DNA from: RGIG3077 sp964490175
GTDB taxonomy: Bacteria > Bacillota > Clostridia > Oscillospirales > Ruminococcaceae
Direction of reading: 5' to 3'
Assembly (NCBI GenBank): GCA_964490175.1
Contig: CAZBAI010000010.1
Coordinates: 1 to 58,021, forward strand
Length of the DNA stretch: 58,021 bases
A program made the translations under genes and the position numbers. Positions 41,596-49,756 of this stretch are shown here, piece by piece (the stretch's first letter is position 1; each line of letters opens with the position of its first letter). The notes below the pieces were generated by a model. That model saw only the letters and a program-made list of their open reading frames with translations. It did no database searches and had not been told where the DNA came from.

Positions 41596-41694
41596 TTACA
41601 ATGTTCTTAAAGCGGTTTGCGTTTAGCAAACCAAAAAAGAGCTGAAAGATCTTTTTTATAAAAAGTACGAAGTACTTCTTTGAGAACATTATAA
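41596..41694. repeat. 99-bp MITE-like element with terminal inverted repeats
   Basis: The ends TTACAATGTTCTTAAAG (41596-41612) and CTTTGAGAACATTATAA (41678-41694) are inverted repeats matching at 15 of 17 positions. Inside are perfect hairpins GGTTTGC/GCAAACC (41614-41632) and AAGTA/TACTT (41663-41677). The shape is that of a miniature inverted-repeat element or a stable RNA fold after yqfD. The right end contains TATAAT (41688-41693) on the minus strand, a possible promoter for phoH with a weak TTTAAA partner. Confidence 0.5.
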
Positions 41695-41719
41695 CATATA
41701 TATCACAAATTTTAAAGAC

Positions 41720-42892
41720 CTAATTGAAATTTTTAAACAAAATTTCATTTTTTTCACCGATTTCACCCCTGAGAGTATAGCACACCTGCGCCGTTGCGGT
41801 GTTTTCGCCAACGGTTATGCTCACGCTTTGCGCCAATATCTCCGTATTTTCCAAAAAATTTTCCTCATATCGCCGCTTTTGCTCATACAAAAGCGCCTGC
41901 GCCTGATTTTCGTCATATACCGTTTCCGCATAACCGCACTCTGTATATTCGTTCTCGCTAACGGCTATCGGCAAACGCTTTCCGAAAAAATACAGCTCTT
42001 TGTCCGAAATTTTTAAGTTATAATCATCAAACTCAACGTCGGAAAAATACAGCGGAAGTTCAATCAAAAGAAATTTCAACTCCTTTTGCACACACGCTTT
42101 ACCGGTTTCCATGCGCACAAGCTGTGAAAGATTTTGCTCAAAGCTGACAGTAAGGCTGTATATACCTATAACACTGCCAAGCGAATGCTTCACCGTGGTC
42201 AATCCCTTTGTACCCTCCTGCACGCCGCTTATGAGAATATCCCCCTTTTTCACGGTATAACCTCTTTGAACGCAAGCGACGCCCTCAAGCACGCTGATAT
42301 CGACAATTTGCGCATCATACGCCGCAACTATATTGCAGGGTGCGTTCTCGTTAAGCATCATCGGGGCTTGCGTTGCTTCATGGATATCGACCGAGATTCT
42401 GCCGGCGCTGTTTCTTATTCCAACCCAGGCAATGCCGTCAATCGACAGCAAAATCCGGCGCTCACAGCTGTCAAAATCAATTGCGGGAATATACGCTCCC
42501 TGCTCGATTCCACAGCTCGACAGCGCCCGTTGCACAGTTTCTTCTTCAATGGTTTCGCACCCTTTTATATCAATATATGTAACTACGTTTGAAAAGTAAA
42601 ATATAACGACAAACGCTATCAAAAGCCCTGCCGCAATGCCGATTCTTCGCCTGTATTTGACAGCCTTGAAAATTGCGCCCTTTTTATCAAGCGTCAAAAT
42701 TTCCACCTTAAATGCACAAGCTATCTCCTCGATTTTTGCATAATCGCTGTGATAGCACTCGGCATAAAGCTCGCCGTCTTTCATTTCCTGTCTGCGGCAG
42801 CCGATTCTTTGCTCCCGCACTTCGTCAACAAAGGCATAAAGCCTGTCGCCGTGCGCCTTAAAGCGCACTATCCCTCTGATATTGTCAAACAT
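41720..42892 (-). CDS. yqfD: sporulation protein YqfD
   Basis: YqfD is a membrane protein of the mother-cell (sigma-E) sporulation programme in Bacillus and Clostridia. The 390-aa protein starts at ATG 42890-42892 behind AAAAGGTG. It has a cytoplasmic N-terminus (about 90 residues), one transmembrane helix (about 92-110, GIAAGLLIAFVVIFYFSNVV), and an exoplasmic POTRA-like region (YIDIKGCETIEEETVQRALSS, GIAWVGIRNSAGRISVDIHE). The start overlaps the yqfC stop by one base. Confidence 0.9.
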   Translation of the reverse strand: MFDNIRGIVRFKAHGDRLYAFVDEVREQRIGCRRQEMKDGELYAECYHSDYAKIEEIACAFKVEILTLDKKGAIFKAVKYRRRIGIAAGLLIAFVVIFYFSNVVTYIDIKGCETIEEETVQRALSSCGIEQGAYIPAIDFDSCERRILLSIDGIAWVGIRNSAGRISVDIHEATQAPMMLNENAPCNIVAAYDAQIVDISVLEGVACVQRGYTVKKGDILISGVQEGTKGLTTVKHSLGSVIGIYSLTVSFEQNLSQLVRMETGKACVQKELKFLLIELPLYFSDVEFDDYNLKISDKELYFFGKRLPIAVSENEYTECGYAETVYDENQAQALLYEQKRRYEENFLENTEILAQSVSITVGENTATAQVCYTLRGEIGEKNEILFKNFN

Positions 42893-43203
42893 TATATCAC
42901 CTTTTCCAGCTCGATCGTCGAAATTCTTCCGTTGATTACAATGCCGCCGGTGCAAAAATCATCAACGCAAAGTTCGGTTCCCCACACCGCAACATTGCAC
43001 GCTGTTGTTTTCACACGCACGCAAATATCGTTATATTCTAAAATTTTTGTGCAGTTTTCTATTTCAACACGTCTGTTATCGCAAATATGTATCATAGAAT
43101 TACAGTACAGTACTTTTTTTGAAAGCTCCGATAATTTCCCCATATAAAGATTCGCCCCTTTTGCCCGAATATCTTTCGGCAACACCATACAGAGCTTGCG
43201 CAA
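42892..43203 (-). CDS. yqfC: sporulation protein YqfC
   Basis: The small 103-aa partner of YqfD carries the YqfC-typical VEIENCTKILEYNDICVRVKT region and the GGIVINGRISTIELE end. The frame starts at TTG 43201-43203; ATG 43188 (MVLPKDIRAKG) fits the Bacillus MGLPEDV start better, so the true start may be there. No clear sigma-E promoter was found upstream. Coupled to yqfD. Confidence 0.82.
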   Translation of the reverse strand: MRKLCMVLPKDIRAKGANLYMGKLSELSKKVLYCNSMIHICDNRRVEIENCTKILEYNDICVRVKTTACNVAVWGTELCVDDFCTGGIVINGRISTIELEKVI

Positions 43204-43294
43204 AAAAGCACTCGGTCATATTACGCACAAGTCGTAAGACATGATTTGTGTATCGTTGCCTTTTATATTTATAATATGCTGTGAGGATTTTGCA

Positions 43295-44320
43295 ATGCAA
43301 AAAACAAAAAATATTTTGCTGATTTCGGTGCTGCTGCTTTTGCTGATATGCTCGGTTATATATTCCGATTCGCTAAAAAGCTCGGTTGCCGCAAGCATTA
43401 TGCTCTGCCTTGAGATAATCGTACCCTCGCTTTATTTTTTTATGGTTATATCTTCAATGTTGGCAAACTCGGCGTTTGCGGATTTTTTTGCAAAAGTATC
43501 CACCAAATTCACAAAAGCGGTTTTCGGGTTCGACGGCAAAATTTTCGCAATATTTTTGCTCAGTCAAATCGGCGGCTATCCAATCGGCACGAAACTGCTG
43601 TCACAGCTTTACAAAAACGGTGAAATTACACAGCGCCAAGCCATGTGCTGTGCCTGCTTTTGCTTTTCAAGCGGGCCTGCGTTTATACTCGGTGTTGTTG
43701 CCGACAAAGCCGCTTTCGGTGCGATTATGCTTTCTTGCCTGCTTTCAAATCTTGCCGCCGCATTCTTTTTCGGCAAAATTTCGCTCGGCACATTCGCTTT
43801 GCCCTCAAAATGCAAATCCGATGTTTCACTTGTAAAATCGGTAAAAGACAGTGCCGACGCACTGCTGAATATCTGCATAATGATTTTGTTTATGCGCTCT
43901 GTTCTCACAATTGCGAAAAATTTGGGGCTGACCATGCTTGCCGCTAAAGTTTTTCACGTTTGCACCGATACGGTTTCGGCAATTTTCGAGGTAACAAACG
44001 TTCTTGCGGTTTCTTCCGTGCCGATTTGTGCGTTTTTGCTCTCTTTCGGCGGAATTTGCGTGGCGTTGCAGCTGCGTTCAATTGCCGCATTTCGCTTTAA
44101 TATGGCAAAATTTCTTGCCGCAAGAGCAATTTGCGCCGCCTTTTGCGCTCTCATATGCAAACTGATTTACAAACCCTGCGCACAACCGCTTAGTGCGGCA
44201 ATTGCGCCGGCCGGAATCATAAAATCCGACTCAAACATAGTGCAAGCTTCGGCTTTGCTTTTAATGTGCTGTATTCTGCTTGCAAAAAACAGTAGACAAA
44301 CGAAAAATAATGTGTTATAA
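43295..44320 (+). CDS. ylbJ: YlbJ-like sporulation integral membrane protein
   Basis: YlbJ is a sigma-E-dependent polytopic membrane protein needed for spore maturation (dipicolinate entry and cortex). The 341-aa protein starts at ATG 43295 (GAGG upstream) and has eight or so helices. The nucleoside-recognition-like motif LSQIGGYPIGTKLLSQLYKNG and CACFCFSSGPAFILGVV are characteristic. It is divergent from yqfC, so the short gap between them is likely to carry two promoters. Confidence 0.87.
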   Translation: MQKTKNILLISVLLLLLICSVIYSDSLKSSVAASIMLCLEIIVPSLYFFMVISSMLANSAFADFFAKVSTKFTKAVFGFDGKIFAIFLLSQIGGYPIGTKLLSQLYKNGEITQRQAMCCACFCFSSGPAFILGVVADKAAFGAIMLSCLLSNLAAAFFFGKISLGTFALPSKCKSDVSLVKSVKDSADALLNICIMILFMRSVLTIAKNLGLTMLAAKVFHVCTDTVSAIFEVTNVLAVSSVPICAFLLSFGGICVALQLRSIAAFRFNMAKFLAARAICAAFCALICKLIYKPCAQPLSAAIAPAGIIKSDSNIVQASALLLMCCILLAKNSRQTKNNVL

Positions 44321-44387
44321 TGATATTGAAATAAAGCGTTTTTCGCTTGTTCTTGATTTTTTAAATTTTATAAGAGGTGTATCGTTT

Positions 44388-44741
44388 ATGGCAAAGAAAA
44401 AATTGTTCGGCAACGACATAAAGCCCAGATGTGAATACTGCACTCACGGCAAGCTCAATTCCACGGGCGATAAGGTCGGCTGTGACAAAAAAGGTCTTGT
44501 AAACGCTGATTTCAGCTGCAAGCAGTTTACATATTCCCCATTAAAGCGCATTCCCGCAAAGCAGCACACGCTGTCTGCCGAAGTAGCAGACGCCGCCGCA
44601 AAAAAAGCCGAAGAGGCAAATGCGGCAGCTGAAGAAAAGGGCAAGCAAGCTCAAGAGGAAACCGAAGCAGTTGAAGAAGCAATTGACAATTCAACCGACG
44701 AAAACGCCGATGATTCGGCTGATGACAGCGATTCCGAATAA
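44388..44741 (+). CDS. small Cys-motif protein with acidic tail
   Basis: The 117-aa protein starts at ATG 44388 behind AGAGGTG. Its N-terminal 60 residues carry CEYCTHGKLN, VGCDKKG and FSCKQFTYSPLKRIP, which is a conserved four-Cys arrangement that could bind zinc. The C-terminal half is Ala/Glu-rich and becomes strongly acidic (DENADDSADDSDSE), likely disordered or helical. I do not recognise a named family. It lies 67 nt after ylbJ and ends at a strong terminator. Confidence 0.65.
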   Translation: MAKKKLFGNDIKPRCEYCTHGKLNSTGDKVGCDKKGLVNADFSCKQFTYSPLKRIPAKQHTLSAEVADAAAKKAEEANAAAEEKGKQAQEETEAVEEAIDNSTDENADDSADDSDSE

Positions 44742-44768
44742 CGCATTATCGGCAAATCAAAATGCAAA

Positions 44769-44811
44769 AAAGCAACGCACAAAAAGCGAAAAACTTTTTG
44801 TGCGTTGCTTT
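44769..44811. terminator. bidirectional terminator between the Cys protein and gpmI
   Basis: AAAGCAACGCACAAAAAG and CTTTTTGTGCGTTGCTTT form an 18-bp perfect stem, with TATTTTTTG following on the plus strand and A-rich sequence before it. Confidence 0.9.
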
Positions 44812-44848
44812 ATTTTTTGATTTCGCAAAGCCGTATACGAATTGTAAA

Positions 44849-46363
44849 TCAATCGACAATAATCGATTTGCCCGTCATTTCTTTGGGTTGCTCGATATCG
44901 AGAATTTTAAGAATTGTCGGCGCAATATCGGCAAGAACGCCGCCCTCTCTGAGCTTGACATCGCCTGCGCCCACTACCATAAACGGCACGGGGTTGGTTG
45001 TGTGAGCCGTAAAGGGTGCGCCGTCATCCTCATACATTTTATCTGCATTTCCGTGGTCGGCTGTAATGATAGCAACGCCGCCTTTTGCAAGAATCGCTTC
45101 AACAACTCTGCCTACGCATTCGTCAACAGCTTCAACTGCCGCTTTGGCGGCATCAAAAACGCCTGTGTGACCGACCATATCACAGTTTGCGAAGTTGAGC
45201 ACGATAAAGTCGTACATATCCTTTTCAATGCACTCGCAAACCCTGTCGGTTACGGTATATGCGCTCATTTCGGGTTGCATATCATATGTGGGCACATCGG
45301 GCGAATCGACAAGGATTCTATCCTCGCCGTCATAGCGCACCTCTCTGCCGCCGTTTAAAAAGAACGTAACGTGCGCATATTTTGTATATTCGGCTATTCT
45401 GAGCTGTTTTAAGCCGTTTTTGCCGATAACTTCGCCTATGGGCATTTCAAGGCTGTCGGGCTTAAACGCAACAAGAACGTTCGGCATTGTTGCGTCATAC
45501 TGCGTCATGCAAACAAAGGTTAAGGGCAATTTTTCCCTTTCAAAGCCGTCAAATTCATCATCTACAAACGCTCTTGTAATCTGCCTTGCTCTGTCGGGAC
45601 GGAAGTTAAAGAAAATCACGCTGTCGTTTGCCTTAACGCTGCCGTCTTTATCGCACACGCAAGGCACGACAAATTCATCTGTAACGCCGTTTGCATAAGA
45701 AGCTTCCATCGCCTTTATCGGGCAATCAAAATATTCTCCCTGCGCTTTCGTCATGGCGTTATAGGCTTTTTCCACACGCTCCCAGCGCAATTCTCTGTCC
45801 ATGGAATAATATCTGCCGCTGATAGTGGCGATTTTTCCCACGCCGATTTCGTCGATTTTTTCGCAAAGCTCTTTTATAAAGCCTATACCCGAATCAGGCG
45901 GAACATCTCTGCCGTCCATAAAACAGTGAACATAAACTTTTGAAAGACCCGCACGCTTTGCAAGCTCCAAAAGCCCGTAAAGGTGAGTGTTGTGGCTATG
46001 CACGCCGCCGTTTGAGCAAAGTCCGCAAAGATGAAGCGCACTGTCGTTTTGCTTGCAATTTTCAATCGCCTTGATAAACTCGGCGTTTTCAAAAAAATCT
46101 CCGTCGGAAATGGACTTGGAAATTCTCGTCAATTCCTGATAAACGATTCTTCCCGCACCGATATTTGTGTGGCCGACCTCCGAGTTGCCCATTTGACCGT
46201 CAGGCAAGCCGACGTCCATTCCGCTTGCGCCTATAAGCACATTGGGCGATGTGGCAAAATATTTATCAAGATTAGGTGTGGCAGCCGCTTTGATAGCGTT
46301 GCCGTAATCGCTCGGATTGTATCCGAAGCCGTCCATAATCAATAAAATCAATGGTGTTTTCAT
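44849..46363 (-). CDS. gpmI: 2,3-bisphosphoglycerate-independent phosphoglycerate mutase
   Basis: GpmI interconverts 3- and 2-phosphoglycerate using two Mn ions. The 504-aa protein has the alkaline-phosphatase-like core, with catalytic S61 in QMGNSEVGHTNIGAG, MDGRDVPPDSGIGF, and the late metal site ITADHGNADKMYEDDG with TAHTTNPVPFMV. The length is standard. It is the last gene of pgk-tpiA-membrane protein-gpmI, with its start immediately after the stop of the membrane protein. Confidence 0.96.
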   Translation of the reverse strand: MKTPLILLIMDGFGYNPSDYGNAIKAAATPNLDKYFATSPNVLIGASGMDVGLPDGQMGNSEVGHTNIGAGRIVYQELTRISKSISDGDFFENAEFIKAIENCKQNDSALHLCGLCSNGGVHSHNTHLYGLLELAKRAGLSKVYVHCFMDGRDVPPDSGIGFIKELCEKIDEIGVGKIATISGRYYSMDRELRWERVEKAYNAMTKAQGEYFDCPIKAMEASYANGVTDEFVVPCVCDKDGSVKANDSVIFFNFRPDRARQITRAFVDDEFDGFEREKLPLTFVCMTQYDATMPNVLVAFKPDSLEMPIGEVIGKNGLKQLRIAEYTKYAHVTFFLNGGREVRYDGEDRILVDSPDVPTYDMQPEMSAYTVTDRVCECIEKDMYDFIVLNFANCDMVGHTGVFDAAKAAVEAVDECVGRVVEAILAKGGVAIITADHGNADKMYEDDGAPFTAHTTNPVPFMVVGAGDVKLREGGVLADIAPTILKILDIEQPKEMTGKSIIVD

Positions 46364-46365
46364 TT

Positions 46366-46905
46366 TTAATCAATATCCTTTGTTGTAGTTTTATCAATAA
46401 GCTGTTTTGCATAATTTGCGCACCCCGCAAGAGCGCACACGCCGACAAGCGCATAAATAATATTGGCGATATAAGTGAAAATACGCATAAGCATAAGCAC
46501 AAACGTAAAATCGCTTATCCCCAAAATCAAAAATGCACTTGACGTTATGTTAAGATTTCTAACATTAAAATACAGCCGCAAAGCAACATAAGCGACAAAC
46601 GCTATTTGAAATACGGCGAAAAACAAATCGAAAAACTTATCATCGCAAAGTGCTTTTTTGCCCGATTTGCAGGCAAATGCAGCGGCAAGCTTTGTCGCAA
46701 GCCTTGAAAGAAAAACGCCCAGCACGATAATTGCGGCAAGCATCAGCACTCTTACCACGCAGGCAAACGTAAGATTTTCGGAAAAGAATGCACCGCTGAA
46801 AGTGAGCTTTTTGTTGACAAGGCTTTCAATCAGATTTAAAAGTGCGATTCCAAGCGAAAACACGCCGGCAAAAGTAATCGCAAAACGGGCTTTGAAGGAT
46901 TTCAT
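46366..46905 (-). CDS. four-helix membrane protein of unknown function in the glycolysis operon
   Basis: The 179-aa protein has four or five hydrophobic segments (about 8-24, 44-68, 90-110, 122-140, 143-162) and a short charged tail (KQLIDKTTTKDID). I do not recognise the family. It is 2 nt from gpmI and 6 nt from tpiA, so it is certainly co-transcribed with glycolysis genes. No catalytic motif is visible. Confidence 0.65.
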   Translation of the reverse strand: MKSFKARFAITFAGVFSLGIALLNLIESLVNKKLTFSGAFFSENLTFACVVRVLMLAAIIVLGVFLSRLATKLAAAFACKSGKKALCDDKFFDLFFAVFQIAFVAYVALRLYFNVRNLNITSSAFLILGISDFTFVLMLMRIFTYIANIIYALVGVCALAGCANYAKQLIDKTTTKDID

Positions 46906-46911
46906 TTCCTA

Positions 46912-47685
46912 TCAGCCTGCCTCGGCAGCGTTGATGATCGTTGTAAAATCGGCAGCCTTAAGCGAAGCTCCGCCGATAAGTCCGCCGTCAACATCGGGCT
47001 TGGAAACAAGCTCTGCGGCGTTGCCGGCATTCATAGAGCCGCCGTATTGAATGGTAATCGCTTCGGCAACATCGGCGCCGTAAAGCTTTGCAAGCTCATC
47101 ACGGATAAATGCGCAAACCTCCTGAGCCTGCTCGGCAGTTGCCGTTTTGCCCGTGCCTATAGCCCAAACCGGCTCATAAGCAATAACGCACTTTTTAACG
47201 TCGCAAGCGCTTATTCCGAAGAAATCAAGCTTGATTTGACGTGCGATAACCTCGTTTGTGATATTGCATTCTCTTTCCCACAAAAGCTCGCCCACGCAAA
47301 CAATGGGCTTTAAGTTTGCGGCAAGAGCCGCCTTTGTTCTCTTATTTACGGTTTCATCGGTTTCGCCGAAATACTGACGGCGCTCGCTGTGACCGAGAAC
47401 TACATATTCAACGCCCATTTCGGCAAGCATATCCGCAGAAATTTCGCCCGTAAAAGCGCCGCTTTTCTCAAAATGGCAGTTTTCCGCACCGATTTTGATG
47501 TTTGTGCCGTTTGTGACATTAAGAGCTGTTTCGAGATTTGTGAAAGGAACGCAAGCTACAATTTCAACATCTTTAATATCTTTTACCATGGGCACAAGTT
47601 CTTCTAAAAGAGCCTTTGCTTCGGGTCTTGTTTTATTCATTTTCCAGTTGCCGGCGATAATCGCCTTTCTTACCGCTTTATTCAT
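46912..47685 (-). CDS. tpiA: triosephosphate isomerase
   Basis: TIM interconverts dihydroxyacetone phosphate and glyceraldehyde 3-phosphate. The 257-aa protein starts at ATG 47683-47685 (AAGGAG upstream). Catalytic Lys is in AGNWKMNKT, His in VLGHSERRQYFGE, Glu in AYEPVWAIGTGKTA, and the phosphate loop is YGGSMNAGNA. It follows pgk with a stable inverted repeat between them. Confidence 0.97.
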   Translation of the reverse strand: MNKAVRKAIIAGNWKMNKTRPEAKALLEELVPMVKDIKDVEIVACVPFTNLETALNVTNGTNIKIGAENCHFEKSGAFTGEISADMLAEMGVEYVVLGHSERRQYFGETDETVNKRTKAALAANLKPIVCVGELLWERECNITNEVIARQIKLDFFGISACDVKKCVIAYEPVWAIGTGKTATAEQAQEVCAFIRDELAKLYGADVAEAITIQYGGSMNAGNAAELVSKPDVDGGLIGGASLKAADFTTIINAAEAG

Positions 47686-47728
47686 AATTATACTCCTTAA
47701 AATCAAATTTATTAAACTATGTATATAC

Positions 47729-47768
47729 AACTCAAGAGCAAGACAAAATTTTGCCCTGCTCCTGAGTT
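47729..47768 (-). other. intercistronic hairpin between pgk and tpiA
   Basis: AACTCAGGAGCAGGGCAAAA and TTTTGTCTTGCTCTTGAGTT pair over 20 positions with a few G-T pairs. No T-run follows, so it is more likely an RNA-stability or processing element than a terminator. It could set different pgk and tpiA levels. Confidence 0.6.
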
Positions 47769-47780
47769 AATTAAAGCTGA

Positions 47781-48992
47781 TTACTTATCCTGAATTACCG
47801 CAATTCCGGGGAGAACTTTACCCTCAAGATATTCGAGAGAAGCGCCGCCGCCCGTGGAAATATGGCTCATCTTATCGGCAAAGCCGAGCTGAACAACAGC
47901 CGCAGCCGAATCGCCGCCGCCGATGATAGTTGTAGCGTCTGTATCAGCCAAAGCTTTGGCAACCGCAATTGTGCCCTTTGCAAGCGTGGGATTTTCAAAA
48001 ACGCCCATAGGTCCGTTCCAAACAACGGTTTTAGCGTCGGCAACGGCCTTTGCGAAAAGCTCTTGTGTTTTTTCGCCGATATCAAGTCCCATCATGTCGC
48101 TCGGAATCTCATTCGAGGGAAGCGTTTGCACCTCAATTTCGGCGTCAATGGGGTTGGGAAATTCTTTTGCAACTACGGTATCAACGGGCAAAAGCAACTG
48201 CTTGCCGAGTTTTTCCGCCTTTTCGAGCATTTCCTTGCAATAGTCAAGCTTTTCGTTATCAACAAGAGATGTGCCGACTTCATAGCCCTTTGCCTTAAGG
48301 AAAGTATACGCCATTCCGCCACCGATGATAAGCGTATCGCACTTTTCGAGAAGATTTGAGATTACGTTAAGCTTGTCGGCAACCTTTGCGCCGCCCAAAA
48401 TCGCAACAAAGGGTCTTTCGGGGACTTCAACCGCATTTCCGAGATAAGCTATTTCTTTCTGCATAAGATAACCGACGGCTGTTTGACTGATGTAATCGGT
48501 AACGCCTGCGGTTGAGCAGTGCGCCCTGTGAGCGCTGCCGAAAGCGTCCATTACAAACACCTCGGCAATGGAAGCAAGGTCCTTGCTGAAATCTTCAATG
48601 TTCTTGGTTTCTTCTTTTCTGAATCTTGTATTTTCAAGAAGAACAACGTCGCCGTCCTTCATTTCGGAAACGGCCTTTTTCGCATTTGCGCCGACAACCT
48701 CGTCATCCTTGGCAAAAACGACTTCTTTGCCGAGCAGTTCGGAAAGCCTTGCAGCTACGGGAGCTAATGAAAACTTGTCCTCCGGACCGTTCTTGGGCTT
48801 GCCGAGGTGTGAGCAAAGAATAACTCTGCCGCCTTTTTCGATAAGCTTGTTGATTGTGGGAAGCGCCGCAACGATTCTGTTATCGTTGGTGATAACGCCG
48901 TCTTTCAAGGGTACGTTAAAATCGCAGCGAACGAGTACGTTCTTGCCTGCAACGTTGATATCTTCAACCGAAACTTTGTTTAAACCTGCCAT
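47781..48992 (-). CDS. pgk: phosphoglycerate kinase
   Basis: PGK makes ATP from 1,3-bisphosphoglycerate. The 403-aa protein starts at ATG 48990-48992 (AAGGAG upstream) and has VLVRCDFNVPLKDG, FVMDAFGSAHRAHCST, the nucleotide-binding end GGGDSAAAVVQLG and HISTGGGASLEYLEG. It is the first gene of the glycolytic operon. gap is not in the window. Confidence 0.97.
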   Translation of the reverse strand: MAGLNKVSVEDINVAGKNVLVRCDFNVPLKDGVITNDNRIVAALPTINKLIEKGGRVILCSHLGKPKNGPEDKFSLAPVAARLSELLGKEVVFAKDDEVVGANAKKAVSEMKDGDVVLLENTRFRKEETKNIEDFSKDLASIAEVFVMDAFGSAHRAHCSTAGVTDYISQTAVGYLMQKEIAYLGNAVEVPERPFVAILGGAKVADKLNVISNLLEKCDTLIIGGGMAYTFLKAKGYEVGTSLVDNEKLDYCKEMLEKAEKLGKQLLLPVDTVVAKEFPNPIDAEIEVQTLPSNEIPSDMMGLDIGEKTQELFAKAVADAKTVVWNGPMGVFENPTLAKGTIAVAKALADTDATTIIGGGDSAAAVVQLGFADKMSHISTGGGASLEYLEGKVLPGIAVIQDK

Positions 48993-49052
48993 AATAGCAC
49001 TCCTTAACATAGATTTGATTTGATTGTTTATATTTTAACAATCACCGTTTCT

Positions 49053-49081
49053 ATTGTATAATATTTCCCGCAAATTTGCAA
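49053..49081 (-). promoter_or_regulatory. promoter of the pgk-tpiA-gpmI operon
   Basis: TTGCAA (49076-49081) and TACAAT (49053-49058) are 17 nt apart on the minus strand, about 55 nt before pgk. Confidence 0.65.
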
Positions 49082-49137
49082 GACCTATAACGCAAAAATT
49101 TGTAAATTTTTGCAACAAATCAAATATATTCCAAGCC

Positions 49138-49443
49138 TTACAGCATTTGCTCAAGCTGTTGCTTTGTGCGATAACCGACGGCTTTGCTTTTAATCTTGCC
49201 GTTTTCAAAAACAATAACCGTAGGTATGCTGTCGATATTATAAGCTGCGGCAAGAGCGCCCTGCTCATCGACATTGACCTTGCCCACCTTGACCGAATCG
49301 GCATATTCTTGTGCGATTTCTTCGATAATCGGCGCAATCATTCGGCAAGGGCCGCACCATGTTGCCCAAAAATCAACCAAAACAGGCATCGGCGAATTTA
49401 AAACCTCTTTTTCAAAATTTTCCGCAGTAAGTGTAATCTCCAT
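49138..49443 (-). CDS. trxA: thioredoxin
   Basis: The 101-aa protein has the active site WCGPC (C30, C33) in VDFWATWCGPCRMIAPI, the cis-Pro segment SIPTVIVFENGK and a normal thioredoxin length. It is encoded 13 nt after an FTR-like gene, suggesting that it receives electrons from ferredoxin rather than, or in addition to, NADPH. The start is ATG 49441-49443 after AAAGGAAAA. Confidence 0.95.
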   Translation of the reverse strand: MEITLTAENFEKEVLNSPMPVLVDFWATWCGPCRMIAPIIEEIAQEYADSVKVGKVNVDEQGALAAAYNIDSIPTVIVFENGKIKSKAVGYRTKQQLEQML

Positions 49444-49456
49444 AATATTTTCCTTT

Positions 49457-49654
49457 CTATTTTGATTTATAATAAAGCATACAATGGCAAAAGCCCTCAA
49501 ATTCCGGGTCGTCTATCTGCTCACGAAACTCCTTGCATATGCATTTGTAATCCTCGGTTTTTAACGTTCTGCACGGGCAATAGCCGCCGTTTTGCTTCAA
49601 ACCTTCTTTAACGGCGTTTGCCGTTTCTCTGTCCGGATTAAGCGTAATTTTCAT
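49457..49654 (-). CDS. ferredoxin:thioredoxin reductase catalytic-subunit-like protein
   Basis: The 65-aa protein carries the FTR catalytic pattern CPC (26-28), CIC (38-40), CHC (56-58). In FTR four of these six Cys hold a [4Fe-4S] cluster and the other two form the redox disulfide that reduces thioredoxin. It is much shorter than cyanobacterial FTRc (about 110 aa), and no variable subunit is nearby. The position next to trxA supports a dedicated ferredoxin-to-thioredoxin route; biochemical activity is an inference. The start ATG 49652-49654 follows GAGGGGG. Confidence 0.8.
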   Translation of the reverse strand: MKITLNPDRETANAVKEGLKQNGGYCPCRTLKTEDYKCICKEFREQIDDPEFEGFCHCMLYYKSK

Positions 49655-49756
49655 AAAATCCCCCTCTATATGTTTTTTCGCTTTTTGTATTTTGCGCAAG
49701 CTGTATATATACAGTATGTCACTCGAATCGGCAAAAAAACCAAACTTTAGGCATTT

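Noticed and set aside
43204..43294. Sigma-E promoters for yqfC and ylbJ
   Set aside because: GCATATT and GATACACA are present on the minus strand, but the spacing is 18 nt rather than the 14-15 expected for sigma-E, so I did not call it.
49092..49113. GCAAAAATTT/AAATTTTTGC inverted repeat after trxA as a terminator
   Set aside because: It is A+T-rich with only one G-C pair at each end and no following T-run on the minus strand. It may be a weak terminator, but I could not support it.
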